Notes under the pieces: generated by a model
Told to the model about the DNA's origin: nothing
Seen by the model: the letters and a program-made list of their open reading frames with translations, nothing else
Databases searched by the model: none
Shown: in pieces, positions 18,179 through 26,977 of the stretch
How positions within the stretch are numbered: position 1 is the stretch's first letter
Layout: every line of letters begins with the position of its first letter
DNA from: Streptomyces sp. NBC_01241
Lineage (GTDB): Bacteria; Actinomycetota; Actinomycetes; Streptomycetales; Streptomycetaceae
DNA length: 64,000 nt
NCBI RefSeq assembly: GCF_041435435.1
Contig: NZ_CP108494.1
Span: forward strand, 7,722,501-7,786,500
Direction: 5' to 3'
Made by a program: the position numbers and the translations under genes

Positions 18179-18787
18179 ATGAACACTCCAGACGGAGGGG
18201 TGGCCGACGAGCTGCCCGGGGTCGCGCCACGTCTGCGCGATCTGCGCCGCAGCCGTGGTCTCACCCTGGAGACCGCCGCTCAACGGGCGGAGCTGTCGCC
18301 CGCCCACCTCTCCCGGCTCGAAACGGGCCGTCGGCAGCCCTCGCTGCCGATGCTCCTCGGTCTGGCCAGGATCTACGGTACGACGGTCTCCGAACTGCTC
18401 GGCGAGACGCCCCCGGAACGGGAGGCGATCATCCGCGGCGGGAAGTTCGAGGGGGCCGAGGCCGACGGCTGGATGTACCAGCAGGCCGGCGGTTCCGGCC
18501 GGGCGATGCAGGCGCTGCGCGTCCGTGTTCCGTACGGCACGCAGGGCGATCTCGTGCGGGTCCATCCCGGCGAGGAGTGGCTGTACGTGCTCCTCGGACA
18601 CCTCCGGGTCACGCTCGGGGACACCGTGCACGATCTCGCGCCCGGTGACAGCGCGCACTTCGACTCGCTCACCCCGCACCGGATCGCGGCCGTCGACCGC
18701 GACGGCGCCGAGCTGCTCTTCGTCCACACCCTGCTGCAGAGCCCCGCCGCCGAGCTGTGTCTCGGCGGCGGCATCCACCGTCGCTGA
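18179..18787 (+). CDS. XRE-family regulator with C-terminal cupin domain
   Basis: 202 residues. An N-terminal helix-turn-helix (LRRSRGLTLETAAQRAELSPAH to ETGRRQPS) is followed by a cupin_2 barrel (VRVHPGEEWLYVLLGHL...HDLAPGDSAHFDS). Proteins of this design sense small ligands and repress nearby genes. The ATG at 18179 is used; an earlier ATG at 18171 is out of frame. It is followed after 33 bases by a DUF6126 gene, a common pairing in Streptomyces, so the two probably form one unit controlled by the operator just upstream. Confidence 0.88.
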   Translation: MNTPDGGVADELPGVAPRLRDLRRSRGLTLETAAQRAELSPAHLSRLETGRRQPSLPMLLGLARIYGTTVSELLGETPPEREAIIRGGKFEGAEADGWMYQQAGGSGRAMQALRVRVPYGTQGDLVRVHPGEEWLYVLLGHLRVTLGDTVHDLAPGDSAHFDSLTPHRIAAVDRDGAELLFVHTLLQSPAAELCLGGGIHRR

Positions 18788-18820
18788 CCGGCCCGTCCGG
18801 TCGCCAGAGAGAGGACTGTC

Positions 18821-18988
18821 ATGTCCGATTCCGAGAACTACGACCCGCTCGGGTCCAACAAGAAGTACGAGGCCCAGGAGCGGAAGTTTCCGCGCGGCGT
18901 GGTGATCAGGCTGTTCGCCTACCTCATCGCCGGACACATCGTCGCGGGCTTCCTCTACCTGCTCTTCGAGGTGGCCGGCAAGGGCTGA
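18821..18988 (+). CDS. DUF6126 small membrane protein
   Basis: A 55-residue protein from ATG 18821 with an AGAGAGGAC ribosome-binding site. The first half is polar and charged (SNKKYEAQERKFPRG). The second half is one transmembrane helix (VIRLFAYLIAGHIVAGFLYLL). It fits the DUF6126 family, small single-span proteins of unknown function that regularly follow XRE-cupin regulators. The pairing suggests a membrane effector or partner of that regulator; no activity is known to me. Confidence 0.75.
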   Translation: MSDSENYDPLGSNKKYEAQERKFPRGVVIRLFAYLIAGHIVAGFLYLLFEVAGKG

Positions 18989-19011
18989 CCACCGCGACCG
19001 AGCGGTTCGCG

Positions 19012-19824
19012 CTACGCCTCGTCGAGGAGCCGGCCGCGCAGCCGCTCACGGGTCTCGGGAGCGAGCTTCAGCCCCTCGGAGAAATAGCGGTCCGTGTCGC
19101 CCCAGGTCTCGTCGATGGTGGCGAAGGCAGCCGCCAGATAGTCGGCATGGGCGCCGAAGAGCGGATTGAGCAGCTCCATCACCTCGGCCGACATGCCGTC
19201 CGCCGAGGTGTCGCTGCGGCGCACCTTGTAGCGGCGGTGGGCGTCGTTGGACTTCAGGTAGTCGGCCTCGATGGCGTCGCGCTCGACGCCGACCGCGAGC
19301 AGCGACACCGCGATCGACAGACCGGCCCGGTCCTTGCCCGCGGCGCAGTGCATCAACGCCGGAACGCTGTCCTCGGCCAGGGCGTGCAGGACCCGGCTGT
19401 GCTCGGCGGTACGGTCCAGGATGATCGAGCGGTACGAGGCGATCATCCGGTTCGTACCCTTGCCGTCGGCCAGGATCGAGCGCAGCTGGTCGAGGTCGCC
19501 GTCGCGGACGAGGCGCCAGAACTCGGCGCCTTCGGCGGGGTCGGAGAGCGGGATGCCGACATTCCGCACGCCGGGCAGCTCGATGTCCGCGCCGTCGAGC
19601 CGGTGGTCGGCCTCATTGCGGAAGTCGAAGACCGTGTGCAGACCGAGACCGCTGAGAAAGGCGGAGTCCTCGGCGGTGGCGTGCGCGAGGTGACCACTGC
19701 GAAAGAGCCGCCCGTACCGCACCCGCCGGCCGTCGACGGTGGGCAGGCCGCCCACATCGCGGAAGTTCCGGACGCCCGCCAGCTCGGGTTCCGTCGACGG
19801 GATCTGCGGCAACTGCTGCGTCAC
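19012..19824 (-). CDS. Tyrosine-protein phosphatase (Y_phosphatase3 type)
   Basis: 270 residues, starting at GTG 19824 behind an AGGAGAGACT ribosome-binding site; the 885-residue open frame upstream is a shadow of the alpha-galactosidase. The catalytic P-loop is HCAAGKDRAG (CX5R), preceded by the N-terminal FRDVGGLPTVDGR typical of this dual-specificity/tyrosine phosphatase family. Related proteins dephosphorylate tyrosine and sometimes phosphoinositides. It diverges from the galactosidase gene; a 25-base hairpin (19990-20014) lies in the shared upstream region. Confidence 0.88.
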   Translation of the reverse strand: MTQQLPQIPSTEPELAGVRNFRDVGGLPTVDGRRVRYGRLFRSGHLAHATAEDSAFLSGLGLHTVFDFRNEADHRLDGADIELPGVRNVGIPLSDPAEGAEFWRLVRDGDLDQLRSILADGKGTNRMIASYRSIILDRTAEHSRVLHALAEDSVPALMHCAAGKDRAGLSIAVSLLAVGVERDAIEADYLKSNDAHRRYKVRRSDTSADGMSAEVMELLNPLFGAHADYLAAAFATIDETWGDTDRYFSEGLKLAPETRERLRGRLLDEA

Positions 19825-19989
19825 AGTCTCTCCTGGAGTGTCTGGCGTCGACGCGAGTCGCCGACTGGGCCACTTCCGCGACGATACGACATTGGTTCCC
19901 CAGGCAATCATCTCGGTCATTCCTTGTCGATACCCCGGCGAACAGCCTTGCTCCGGCGGCGAATCCGTCTGGTGAATTCTTCGTCCGGA

Positions 19990-20014
19990 CCGTTGCCCGC
20001 CCGCCCGGCAACGG
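19990..20014. promoter_or_regulatory. Inverted repeat between divergent phosphatase and galactosidase genes
   Basis: CCGTTGCC (19990-19997) and GGCAACGG (20007-20014) form a perfect dyad with a nine-base spacer, 39 bases before the alpha-galactosidase start. A sugar-responsive LacI-type repressor could use such a site, but no such regulator is encoded nearby. Confidence 0.4.
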
Positions 20015-20052
20015 TCGATGATGTGCGGAACTGTTGGAATGTGGGGGGCGCA

Positions 20053-22152
20053 ATGATCGAGACTGGCGGCAAGGGCCGGACCTGGCTTCTCACCGGGGCG
20101 GGCAGCTGCTACGCGCTGCGGCTCACGGAGCGGGACGAGCTGGTCCATCTGCACTGGGGTCCGCGGATCTCCCTGGCCGCGGCACAGGCGCTGGCGGCGG
20201 CGCCGGAGCAGTCCGTCCGGAGCTTCGAGTCCCCGCTCGACGGCCGTGAGGAGTACCCGGTGGAGGGCGGCCCCCGGTTCGTCCGCCCGGCGCTCTCGGT
20301 ACGGACCCCGGAGGTCCGTGGTACCGAGTGGGCCTTCGCCGACGCCACGGTGGACGGGGACGAACTCCGGATCGGCTTCACCGACTCCCTGCACCGGCTC
20401 GCCCTGACCCTGCACTACCGGATGCGGGACTCTTCCGACGTCATCGAGCGGTGGGCCACCGTCGCCCACGCCGGGCCGGACGGTGCGCCGCTGGAGCTGC
20501 TGCGCGCCGACGCGGCCGCCTGGGCGCTGCCCGCCCGCGACGGCTGGCGGCTGAGCCGGCTGCACGGCCGCTGGGCGGCGGAGTCGCAACTCGCCCGGGC
20601 GGAGCTGATGTACGGCGAGAGCGTCATCTCCAGCAGGCGTGGTCACACCGGGCACCAGTCCCTGCCGTGGGTCGCACTCGACGCCGACGGCGCGGCGACC
20701 GAGGAGAGCGGCGAGGTGTACGGCTGTGCGCTCGGCTGGTCCGGGTCGTGGCGGATCTCCGTGCAGCGGCTGCCCGACGGGCTCGTGCAGATCACCGGCG
20801 GTGCCGGGCACGACGACGCGGGGCTGCTGCTGCTCGCACCGGGAGAGTCGTACGTCACACCCGTCTTCGCCGGTCTGTGGAGCGCGGAGGGGTTCGGCGG
20901 GGCGAGCCGGGCCTGGCACGCCTGGCAGCTGGCCCAGGTGATTCCGGACGCGGGGAGTCTGCGGCCGGTGCTCTACAACTCCTGGGAGGCGACGGGCTTC
21001 GGCATCGCGCAGGAGCAGCAGCGCGCCCTCGCCGAGCGCGCCGCCGCGATGGGCGTCGAGCTGTTCGTCGTGGACGACGCGTGGTTCGGGCAACGCACCA
21101 GCGACCGGGCGGGGCTCGGTGACTGGACGCCGAATCCGGACCGATTTCCCGGCGGGCTGGGGCCGCTCGCCGACGAAGTGCACGGTCTCGGCATGCAGTT
21201 CGGTATCTGGGTCGAGCCGGAAATGGTCAATGCCGACAGTGATCTCTATCGTGCGCACCCCGATTGGGTGCAGCACTTCCCCGGGCGGACACGGACCGAG
21301 TTCCGTAATCAACTGGTGCTCAATCTGGCCCGCGCCGATGTGCGGGAATATCTCTGGGAACAGCTGGACGCACTGCTCTCCAGTGCGCGCATCGACTATG
21401 TGAAATGGGACTTCAACCGCTCCTTCACCGACGCGGGCTGGCCGGGCGAGGGGTATCCGCAGAAGCTCTGGACCGAGCATGTCGACGCCCTGTACGCGCT
21501 GATCGACCGGCTCCGGGCCGCGCACCCCGCGGTCGCCTTCGAGTCCTGCTCGGGCGGCGGCGGCCGGATCGATCTGGGGATTCTGTCCCGTACGGACCAG
21601 GTGTGGACCTCGGACAACACCGACCCGCTCGACCGCCTCGCCATCCAGGAGGGCTTCGGCCAGATCCATCCGGCCCGGGTGATGGCCGCCTGGGTCACCG
21701 ACAGCCCCAACGTCCAGCTCAACGGCAGGGTCAGCTCACTGCGCTTCCGTTTCGTGAGCGCGATGGCCGGTGTACTCGGGGTCGGTGGTGACCTCACCGA
21801 GTGGAGCGAGGAGGAACTGGCCGAGGCGCGGACCTGGGTGAATCTCTACAAGGAGATCCGGCCGGTGGTGCAGCAGGGCTCGCTGTACCGGCTGCGCGCC
21901 CCGCGCGGCGGGCTCAGCGCGGTCCAGTACGTCCACGGGGACGAGGCCGTGGTCCTGATGTGGCTGGAGGCGCAGCGGTACGGGGAGCGGCCCCCGGCCC
22001 TGCGGCTGCGCGGACTCGACCCCGCGGCGACGTACGCCTGCCTGGATACGGGGGCGGTGCACCACGGTTCGGTACTGCTTCATCAGGGGCTGCACACCGG
22101 GCTTCGGGGGGACCTCGACGCAGGGGTGCTGAGGCTCCGCCGCGAACGATGA
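20053..22152 (+). CDS. GH36 alpha-galactosidase
   Basis: 699 residues from ATG 20053 (GGGGGGC ahead of it). A beta-sandwich N-domain precedes a TIM barrel. The GH36 nucleophile is the aspartate in VKWDFNR (about residue 453) and the acid/base is in WTSDNTDPLDR (about 521). Substrate-site motifs WVEPEMVN and FESCSGGGGRID are intact. There is no signal peptide, so the enzyme should act in the cytoplasm on imported alpha-galactosides such as melibiose or raffinose. No sugar transporter is next to it. Confidence 0.93.
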   Translation: MIETGGKGRTWLLTGAGSCYALRLTERDELVHLHWGPRISLAAAQALAAAPEQSVRSFESPLDGREEYPVEGGPRFVRPALSVRTPEVRGTEWAFADATVDGDELRIGFTDSLHRLALTLHYRMRDSSDVIERWATVAHAGPDGAPLELLRADAAAWALPARDGWRLSRLHGRWAAESQLARAELMYGESVISSRRGHTGHQSLPWVALDADGAATEESGEVYGCALGWSGSWRISVQRLPDGLVQITGGAGHDDAGLLLLAPGESYVTPVFAGLWSAEGFGGASRAWHAWQLAQVIPDAGSLRPVLYNSWEATGFGIAQEQQRALAERAAAMGVELFVVDDAWFGQRTSDRAGLGDWTPNPDRFPGGLGPLADEVHGLGMQFGIWVEPEMVNADSDLYRAHPDWVQHFPGRTRTEFRNQLVLNLARADVREYLWEQLDALLSSARIDYVKWDFNRSFTDAGWPGEGYPQKLWTEHVDALYALIDRLRAAHPAVAFESCSGGGGRIDLGILSRTDQVWTSDNTDPLDRLAIQEGFGQIHPARVMAAWVTDSPNVQLNGRVSSLRFRFVSAMAGVLGVGGDLTEWSEEELAEARTWVNLYKEIRPVVQQGSLYRLRAPRGGLSAVQYVHGDEAVVLMWLEAQRYGERPPALRLRGLDPAATYACLDTGAVHHGSVLLHQGLHTGLRGDLDAGVLRLRRER

Positions 22153-22420
22153 GCATGACATGTCCGGAATGGCATGATTTGGAATAACTTGCCCCATGTG
22201 TACGGCAGATGGTCGTCCGTTCGTGAGCGGGATCATATCCGTGACGGTGCGTACCGGCGGGGCGGTCGGGTATTCCGTGCGCGGCGCGGAAAGCCAAGAT
22301 CCTTAATCCACGGAGTGTGACGGGAATTCCGCGCCGAATTCCTGGCGGGGATTCCGGTACGGAACCAGTGGCTTGTTCTCGCCGTCCCGACTCGCTTACG
22401 GTCGCCGTCAATCCGGACGG

Positions 22421-22596
22421 ACCGCCTAATCCTGCCGCCGCCCGGAATTCGCATCCACTCATCGTGTGGCAGGAGCGGGGGAACCAGGTAGGCCGCCGAT
22501 CGGAGAAATCTGGCCGGCTCGGGGTGAAGTCGCGCTCAGCGCGTCCGGGCATCTCCAGCCCGAACCCGACAGCTCACCTCGTAGGCGCCGGAGAGG
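22421..22596 (+). promoter_or_regulatory. c-di-AMP riboswitch (ydaO/yuaA type)
   Basis: The leader of the LysM/M23 gene carries the conserved blocks of this riboswitch in order: CCTAATCCTGCCG near 22426, GGGGGAACCAGGTAGG near 22477, CGGGGTGAAG near 22520 and AGCCCGAACCCGACAGCT near 22557, then ACCTCGTAGGC before the ribosome-binding region. Actinobacteria use this element ahead of cell-wall hydrolase and resuscitation-factor genes, which it turns off at high c-di-AMP. The boundaries are approximate; 22153-22420 upstream holds nothing else I can identify. Confidence 0.85.
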
Positions 22597-22605
22597 AAGC
22601 ACTTC

Positions 22606-23550
22606 ATGCCCATATCGGGTAAGCACCGTCGTACGAAGACCCGCACCATCGCCCGTGGCATTGCCGCCGCAGGCGCCGGCGGCGCTGTCATCGCGCTGCC
22701 GCTGCTCGGCGCCACCGGTGCCAACGCCGCCCCGGCCGCCGCCCCGCAGTCGGTCTCCGCCGCCACCACGCACGCCGCTCCGGCCAAGCCGGTCGCGCAG
22801 AAGCAGGCCGCCACCACGACGTACTCCGTCGTCTCCGGCGACTGGCTGTCGAAGATCGCCGCCGAGCACAAGATCGAGGGCGGCTGGCAGAAGCTGTACC
22901 AGGACAACCGCGAGGTCGTCGGCGACGACCCCAGCCTGATCTTCCCGGGCATGAAGCTGACCCTCGGCGGCAAGGCCTCGGGTGACTCCGCGCCCACCGG
23001 CGCCGGTGCGGGCGCGGCCCTCCCGTCGAAGGCCCCCGAGGTTCCCTCGACCGCGAAGAAGTCCGCCCCGGCCAAGTCCGCCCCGGCCAAGGTGTCGACC
23101 GTCACGGAGTCCAAGACCTCCGCCCCGGCCGCTCAGAGCAATAGCTCCGGCTACGCCCACCCGGTCCCCGGCAACCACACCACCGGCTACCGCGCCTCCG
23201 GCTCCAACTGGTCCAGCGGCAGCCACACCGGGATCGACTTCCCCGTCTTCACCGGCACCAGCGTGAAGTCCATCACCTCCGGCACCGTCGTCGCCGCCGG
23301 CTGGGGTGGCGCGTACGGCAACCAGGTCGTCATCAAGCACGCCGACGGCCACTACTCGCAGTACGGCCACCTGTCCTCGATCTCCGTCTCAGCGGGTCAG
23401 TCCGTGAGCACCGGTCAGCAGATCGGTCTCTCCGGCGCCACTGGCAACGCCACCGGACCGCACCTGCACTTCGAGGTCCGCACGGGCCCGGCGTACGGCT
23501 CGGACATCGACCCGATCGCCTTCCTGGCTTCGCACGGCGTCTACGTCTGA
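22606..23550 (+). CDS. Secreted LysM and M23 (LytM) peptidoglycan endopeptidase
   Basis: 314 residues. An N-terminal signal peptide (IARGIAAAGAGGAVIALPLL) is followed by a LysM domain (TYSVVSGDWLSKIAAEHKI to LTL), an Ala/Pro/Lys-rich linker and an M23 peptidase domain. Zinc ligands are in HTGIDF and HLHFE, with GTSVKSITSGTVVAAGWGGAYGN typical of the fold. It should cut peptide crossbridges in peptidoglycan outside the membrane. Expression is probably gated by the c-di-AMP riboswitch just upstream, linking turgor or wall status to hydrolysis. Confidence 0.93.
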   Translation: MPISGKHRRTKTRTIARGIAAAGAGGAVIALPLLGATGANAAPAAAPQSVSAATTHAAPAKPVAQKQAATTTYSVVSGDWLSKIAAEHKIEGGWQKLYQDNREVVGDDPSLIFPGMKLTLGGKASGDSAPTGAGAGAALPSKAPEVPSTAKKSAPAKSAPAKVSTVTESKTSAPAAQSNSSGYAHPVPGNHTTGYRASGSNWSSGSHTGIDFPVFTGTSVKSITSGTVVAAGWGGAYGNQVVIKHADGHYSQYGHLSSISVSAGQSVSTGQQIGLSGATGNATGPHLHFEVRTGPAYGSDIDPIAFLASHGVYV

Positions 23551-23596
23551 GCCGAACGGACAGGCAGTTGAGCAACACGGCATGACCTGAGTCACA

Positions 23597-23635
23597 CAGT
23601 AGGGGCGGTGCGCCGGCGGCGCACCGCCCCTACTG
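23597..23635 (+). terminator. Strong hairpin terminator after the M23 gene
   Basis: Two 18-base arms (23597-23614 and 23618-23635) pair perfectly around a three-base loop, 46 bases after the stop codon. This is the longest perfect stem I found in the window. Confidence 0.88.
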
Positions 23636-23740
23636 CTTATTCCTCCTTTACCAAAACCTGACCGGGTGGTCTATCTCACCACCCGTCAACCCCTTATTAC
23701 GGTCGCGTAGGTCACATTCGGCGGTGCAGGATAAGCGTTT

Positions 23741-24586
23741 GTGGCAGACGATTCGAGAAAAAATCAACGTGGCGTCAACAACCGACACGGCGTCATCGGG
23801 TCGTACGCAGCGATTGGCGACAGCTTCACCGAGGGAGTGGGCGACCCCGGTCCGGACGGGACCTTCGTCGGCTGGGCGGACCGGTTCGCGGTACTTCTTG
23901 CGGACCAGCTCCCGGACCATGATGCGGAATCGAGCACCGACGGCTCCGCGCACGGGAATTTCAGGTATGCCAATCTCGCCGTACGCGGACGCCTCCTCGA
24001 CCAGATCGTCGAGGAGCAGGTGCCGCGCGCCAAGGAGCTCGCACCCGACCTGGTGAGCTTCTGCGCGGGCGGCAACGACATCATCAGGCCCGGTACCGAC
24101 CCCGACGACGTGGCCGAGCGCTTCGAGCGCGCGGTCGCCGAGCTGACCGAATCGGTCGGCGCCGTGATGGTCACCACCGGCTTCGACACCCGTGGCGTTC
24201 CCGTGTTGCGCCATCTGCGCGGCAAGATCGCCACCTACACCGCCCATGTGCGGTCCATCGCCGACCGCTACGACTGCCCGGTCCTCGACCTGTGGTCGCT
24301 GCGGTCCGTCCAGGACAGGCGCGCCTGGGACGACGACCGGCTCCATCTGTCGCCCGAGGGACACACCAGGGTCGCGTTGCGCGCCGCCCAGGTCCTCGGT
24401 CTCGATGTGCCGGCCGACCCCGACCAGGAATGGCCCCCGCAGGCACAGCGCGGCACGCTCGAAGTACGGCGCGACGACATCCACTGGGCGCGCGAGTACC
24501 TGGTGCCGTGGATCGGCCGACGGCTGCGTGGTGAGTCCTCCGGCGACCATGTCGAGGCCAAGCGGCCCGACCTGCTGCCGCTCTGA
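23741..24586 (+). CDS. SGNH/GDSL hydrolase
   Basis: 281 residues from GTG 23741. Block I is AAIGDSFTEGVGD with the catalytic serine, block III is CAGGNDII and the C-terminal catalytic pair is in DDRLHLSPEGH. These four features define SGNH esterases and lipases. No signal peptide is seen, so a cytoplasmic esterase or lysophospholipase-like role is likely. A small dyad at 23663-23685 upstream could belong to its leader. It converges on the STM4011-type gene. Confidence 0.88.
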   Translation: MADDSRKNQRGVNNRHGVIGSYAAIGDSFTEGVGDPGPDGTFVGWADRFAVLLADQLPDHDAESSTDGSAHGNFRYANLAVRGRLLDQIVEEQVPRAKELAPDLVSFCAGGNDIIRPGTDPDDVAERFERAVAELTESVGAVMVTTGFDTRGVPVLRHLRGKIATYTAHVRSIADRYDCPVLDLWSLRSVQDRRAWDDDRLHLSPEGHTRVALRAAQVLGLDVPADPDQEWPPQAQRGTLEVRRDDIHWAREYLVPWIGRRLRGESSGDHVEAKRPDLLPL

Positions 24587-24652
24587 CCCTGCCGCCCCGC
24601 CAGAGCCTGTCCGGTGACCCACGACCGGAGCCGCGACCGTGGCATCCTCGCC

Positions 24653-24687
24653 CGCCGGACGGGCCCGAGTGTCAGGCCCGTCCGGCG
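24653..24687. terminator. Bidirectional hairpin between convergent genes
   Basis: Perfect 13-base arms at 24653-24665 and 24675-24687 with a nine-base loop. The hairpin overlaps the 3' end of the minus-strand radical SAM gene and lies 66 bases past the SGNH hydrolase stop, so it can serve both strands. Confidence 0.75.
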
Positions 24688-25616
24688 GATCGCGGCCGTT
24701 CGGCGGATGCGGCTTGGGCAGCGGATCCGGCTTGTCCGGCGAGCGACGACAGCGGCGGCGCCGGTATCCGCTCCAGCACGCCGCCCGCGAAGACGTCGTA
24801 CAGCGGCAGCGTCTCCAGATGCACATAGCCGATGTGGCAGTCGCAGACGGCCAGCGGGCAGGCGCGCGGGCCCAGCGAGCGCCGGTAACTGCCGTCGTAG
24901 AGGTTGCCGAGTTCCGCCGGGACGAAATGGCAGCGCCGCACCGTGCCGTCACCGTCCACCGAGACGACCGACTCGCCCGTCCGGCACGGCAGTCCGGCCG
25001 AGCGGTGCGGATGCCGGCTGTACGGGAAGAGCGGGTCCAGGGCCGTCCAGCGGTCCGCCTCCTCGTCCGTGTAGGTGTGCCCCTCCGCGGCGTTCACCCA
25101 GAGATAGACCTTGTCGGACAGTGCTGCCCGCAGCCGCCGGGCCTCTTCGAGATGGTCGTCGAGCCCGACGACACCGACGCTGTGGCGAATGCCGAGCGCG
25201 GTGAGCTCTCCGCACTTGCCGAGGAACCGCTCGTACGGCGTCTGCCCCGGGTGGTACGTGCACCACAGGGCGATCTTCTCGCGGCCGGCCTCACCCGCCT
25301 CCGCCAGCCAGCCCGTTCGGCCGCTGAGGTTGGTCTGGATCGCGACCCGGCCGATGTGCGGCAGTCGCGCCAGCTCGACCAGCGCGCGCCGGTACCAGGA
25401 GCGGACCAGACCCTCGCCCCAGGGCGTGAACAGGACCGAGATCCGGTCACCGGTCTGCGCCGCGGCCCACGCGGTGAACCGCTCCAGCGCGGCACGGTCG
25501 GCACGCAACTGCTCCCGGCTGTCGCGCCGCTTCGCGAACGGGCAGTACGGGCAGTCGTAGTCGCAGGACGCGAGCGGGCCGCGGTAGAGGATGGTCAGGT
25601 CCATGGGCGCGCTCAC
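24672..25616 (-). CDS. STM4011-family radical SAM protein
   Basis: 314 residues. The cluster motif CDYDCPYC gives C18, C22 and C25 near the N-terminus, and the set CRTG, RRCHF and CPLAVCDCHIGYVH near the C-terminus could bind an auxiliary iron-sulfur cluster. The best family match I can recall is the uncharacterised STM4011 family named after a Salmonella locus. It overlaps the next upstream gene (STM4012-type) by four bases and is the last gene of a six-gene minus-strand operon. The substrate is unknown. Confidence 0.85.
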   Translation of the reverse strand: MSAPMDLTILYRGPLASCDYDCPYCPFAKRRDSREQLRADRAALERFTAWAAAQTGDRISVLFTPWGEGLVRSWYRRALVELARLPHIGRVAIQTNLSGRTGWLAEAGEAGREKIALWCTYHPGQTPYERFLGKCGELTALGIRHSVGVVGLDDHLEEARRLRAALSDKVYLWVNAAEGHTYTDEEADRWTALDPLFPYSRHPHRSAGLPCRTGESVVSVDGDGTVRRCHFVPAELGNLYDGSYRRSLGPRACPLAVCDCHIGYVHLETLPLYDVFAGGVLERIPAPPLSSLAGQAGSAAQAASAERPRSAGRA

Positions 25617-26977
25617 TTCAGTTCGTACGCGGCCATTGCGGCTCGCACACCGGGGGAGAAGAGTTCCGGGCCGAGCGCGTCGGAGTGGGCCAGGCCCTCG
25701 GGGGAGAGCCGCAGCAGTCCGGACGCCCCGGCCGTCGCGTCGAGCCAGCCGCGCGCCTCGAACCGGGCCAGTTCGACGGGGAAGTCATCGGCCGGGGAGG
25801 TACCGAAGCGCTCCCGGTAGTCGGCCTGCCGCAGCCCCTCGGCCTGGAGGACGGACTGCAGGAGGTGGCGTCGGCGCGCCTCGTCGCCGTCCACGTACCG
25901 CCCGACCTCGGCGCGCGAGAAGTCCTCGGTGGCGGTGTAGCCGTCGATGATGGCCCGAACCTCCCGCATCTCCACCGCGTAGTCGAAGGAGTAGTGCAGC
26001 TTCGTCGTGTACGAGCGGGCGCCGCAGCCCAGGCCGATCATGCCGTCGGTCTGGCAGGCGTAGTCGTCGGGGCCGTCCGTCCGCGGGGCGTCAGCGCGGC
26101 GGAACATCCGCATGGACACCTGCTCGTAGCCGTGGGCGAGGAGATGGTCGCGGCCCGCGCGGTACAGCCGCAGCCGCTGCTCGTCCCAGGCGGCGTCCGC
26201 CGCGGTCTCGCCGTCGGCGCCGAGCCGGCCGAGACCGGTCAACGGGCGGACGTACAGCGGGTAGAGGTACAGCTCCTCCGGCCGCCAGCCGAGCGCCGCG
26301 TCCAGCGAGGTGCGCCAGCTCTCCTCGGTCTGCCCGTCGATGCCGTAGATCAGGTCGATGTTGAGGACCGGGATGCGGGCATCGCGTATCCGGTCCAGGG
26401 CCGCCTCCACGTCGGCGCGCCGCTGCGGTCGCACCGCCGCACGCGCCTCGGCCTCGACGAAGCTCTGCACCCCGATGCTGATCCTGGTCGTACCGCGGTC
26501 GGCGAGGACGGCCAGCCGGTCGGCCGTCGCGGTCGACGGCGACGTCTCGACCGACAGTGCAACGGCCCGCAGATCGGCGCCCATCCGCTTCTCCGCGATG
26601 TCGCAGAGCCGTTCCAGCTCCGCCGCGGTCAGGAACGTGGGAGTGCCCCCGCCGAACGCCGCCGCGGCGAACCGCACCGGCTCCGCGTCGCCCAGCGCGT
26701 CGCGGACGGCGGTGGCCTGCCGGTCCAGCGCGTCGAGATAGCGGGTCGTCAGCTCGTCGGGAGCGCCGATCCGGGTGAAGAGATTGCAGAAGCCGCAGCG
26801 GACCTCGCAGAACGGTATGTGGAGATAGAGGGAGAGCGCGTCCTTGCGCTCGGCCGCCCACAACTCGCGCAGCACCGGCCGCTCGGCGAGCGGCCGGTAG
26901 GCCGTCTTGTGCGGATAGGCGTACACATAGCTCTGGTACGGGCGGGTGGACCGCGCGACGGTCGTGGTGCGGCTCAT
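25613..26977 (-). CDS. STM4012-family radical SAM protein (HemN/HemW-like)
   Basis: 454 residues from ATG 26977; the longer frame upstream is a shadow. The cluster motif is C57, C61, C64 in LHIPFCEVRCGFCNLF, which with GGGTPTFL and SIGVQSF is the signature of the HemN/HemW group. A C-terminal winged-helix-like part follows (GLRQADYRERFG). Despite the resemblance to coproporphyrinogen oxidases, the operon context points to the STM4012 family of unknown function. It overlaps both neighbours by four bases. Confidence 0.87.
   Translation of the reverse strand: MSRTTTVARSTRPYQSYVYAYPHKTAYRPLAERPVLRELWAAERKDALSLYLHIPFCEVRCGFCNLFTRIGAPDELTTRYLDALDRQATAVRDALGDAEPVRFAAAAFGGGTPTFLTAAELERLCDIAEKRMGADLRAVALSVETSPSTATADRLAVLADRGTTRISIGVQSFVEAEARAAVRPQRRADVEAALDRIRDARIPVLNIDLIYGIDGQTEESWRTSLDAALGWRPEELYLYPLYVRPLTGLGRLGADGETAADAAWDEQRLRLYRAGRDHLLAHGYEQVSMRMFRRADAPRTDGPDDYACQTDGMIGLGCGARSYTTKLHYSFDYAVEMREVRAIIDGYTATEDFSRAEVGRYVDGDEARRRHLLQSVLQAEGLRQADYRERFGTSPADDFPVELARFEARGWLDATAGASGLLRLSPEGLAHSDALGPELFSPGVRAAMAAYELK

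Noticed and set aside
25613..26977. Assignment as a coproporphyrinogen III oxidase (HemN/HemW)
   Set aside because: The radical SAM motifs fit, but the operon is the STM4011-STM4015 set and no heme genes are nearby, so a heme role was not called.
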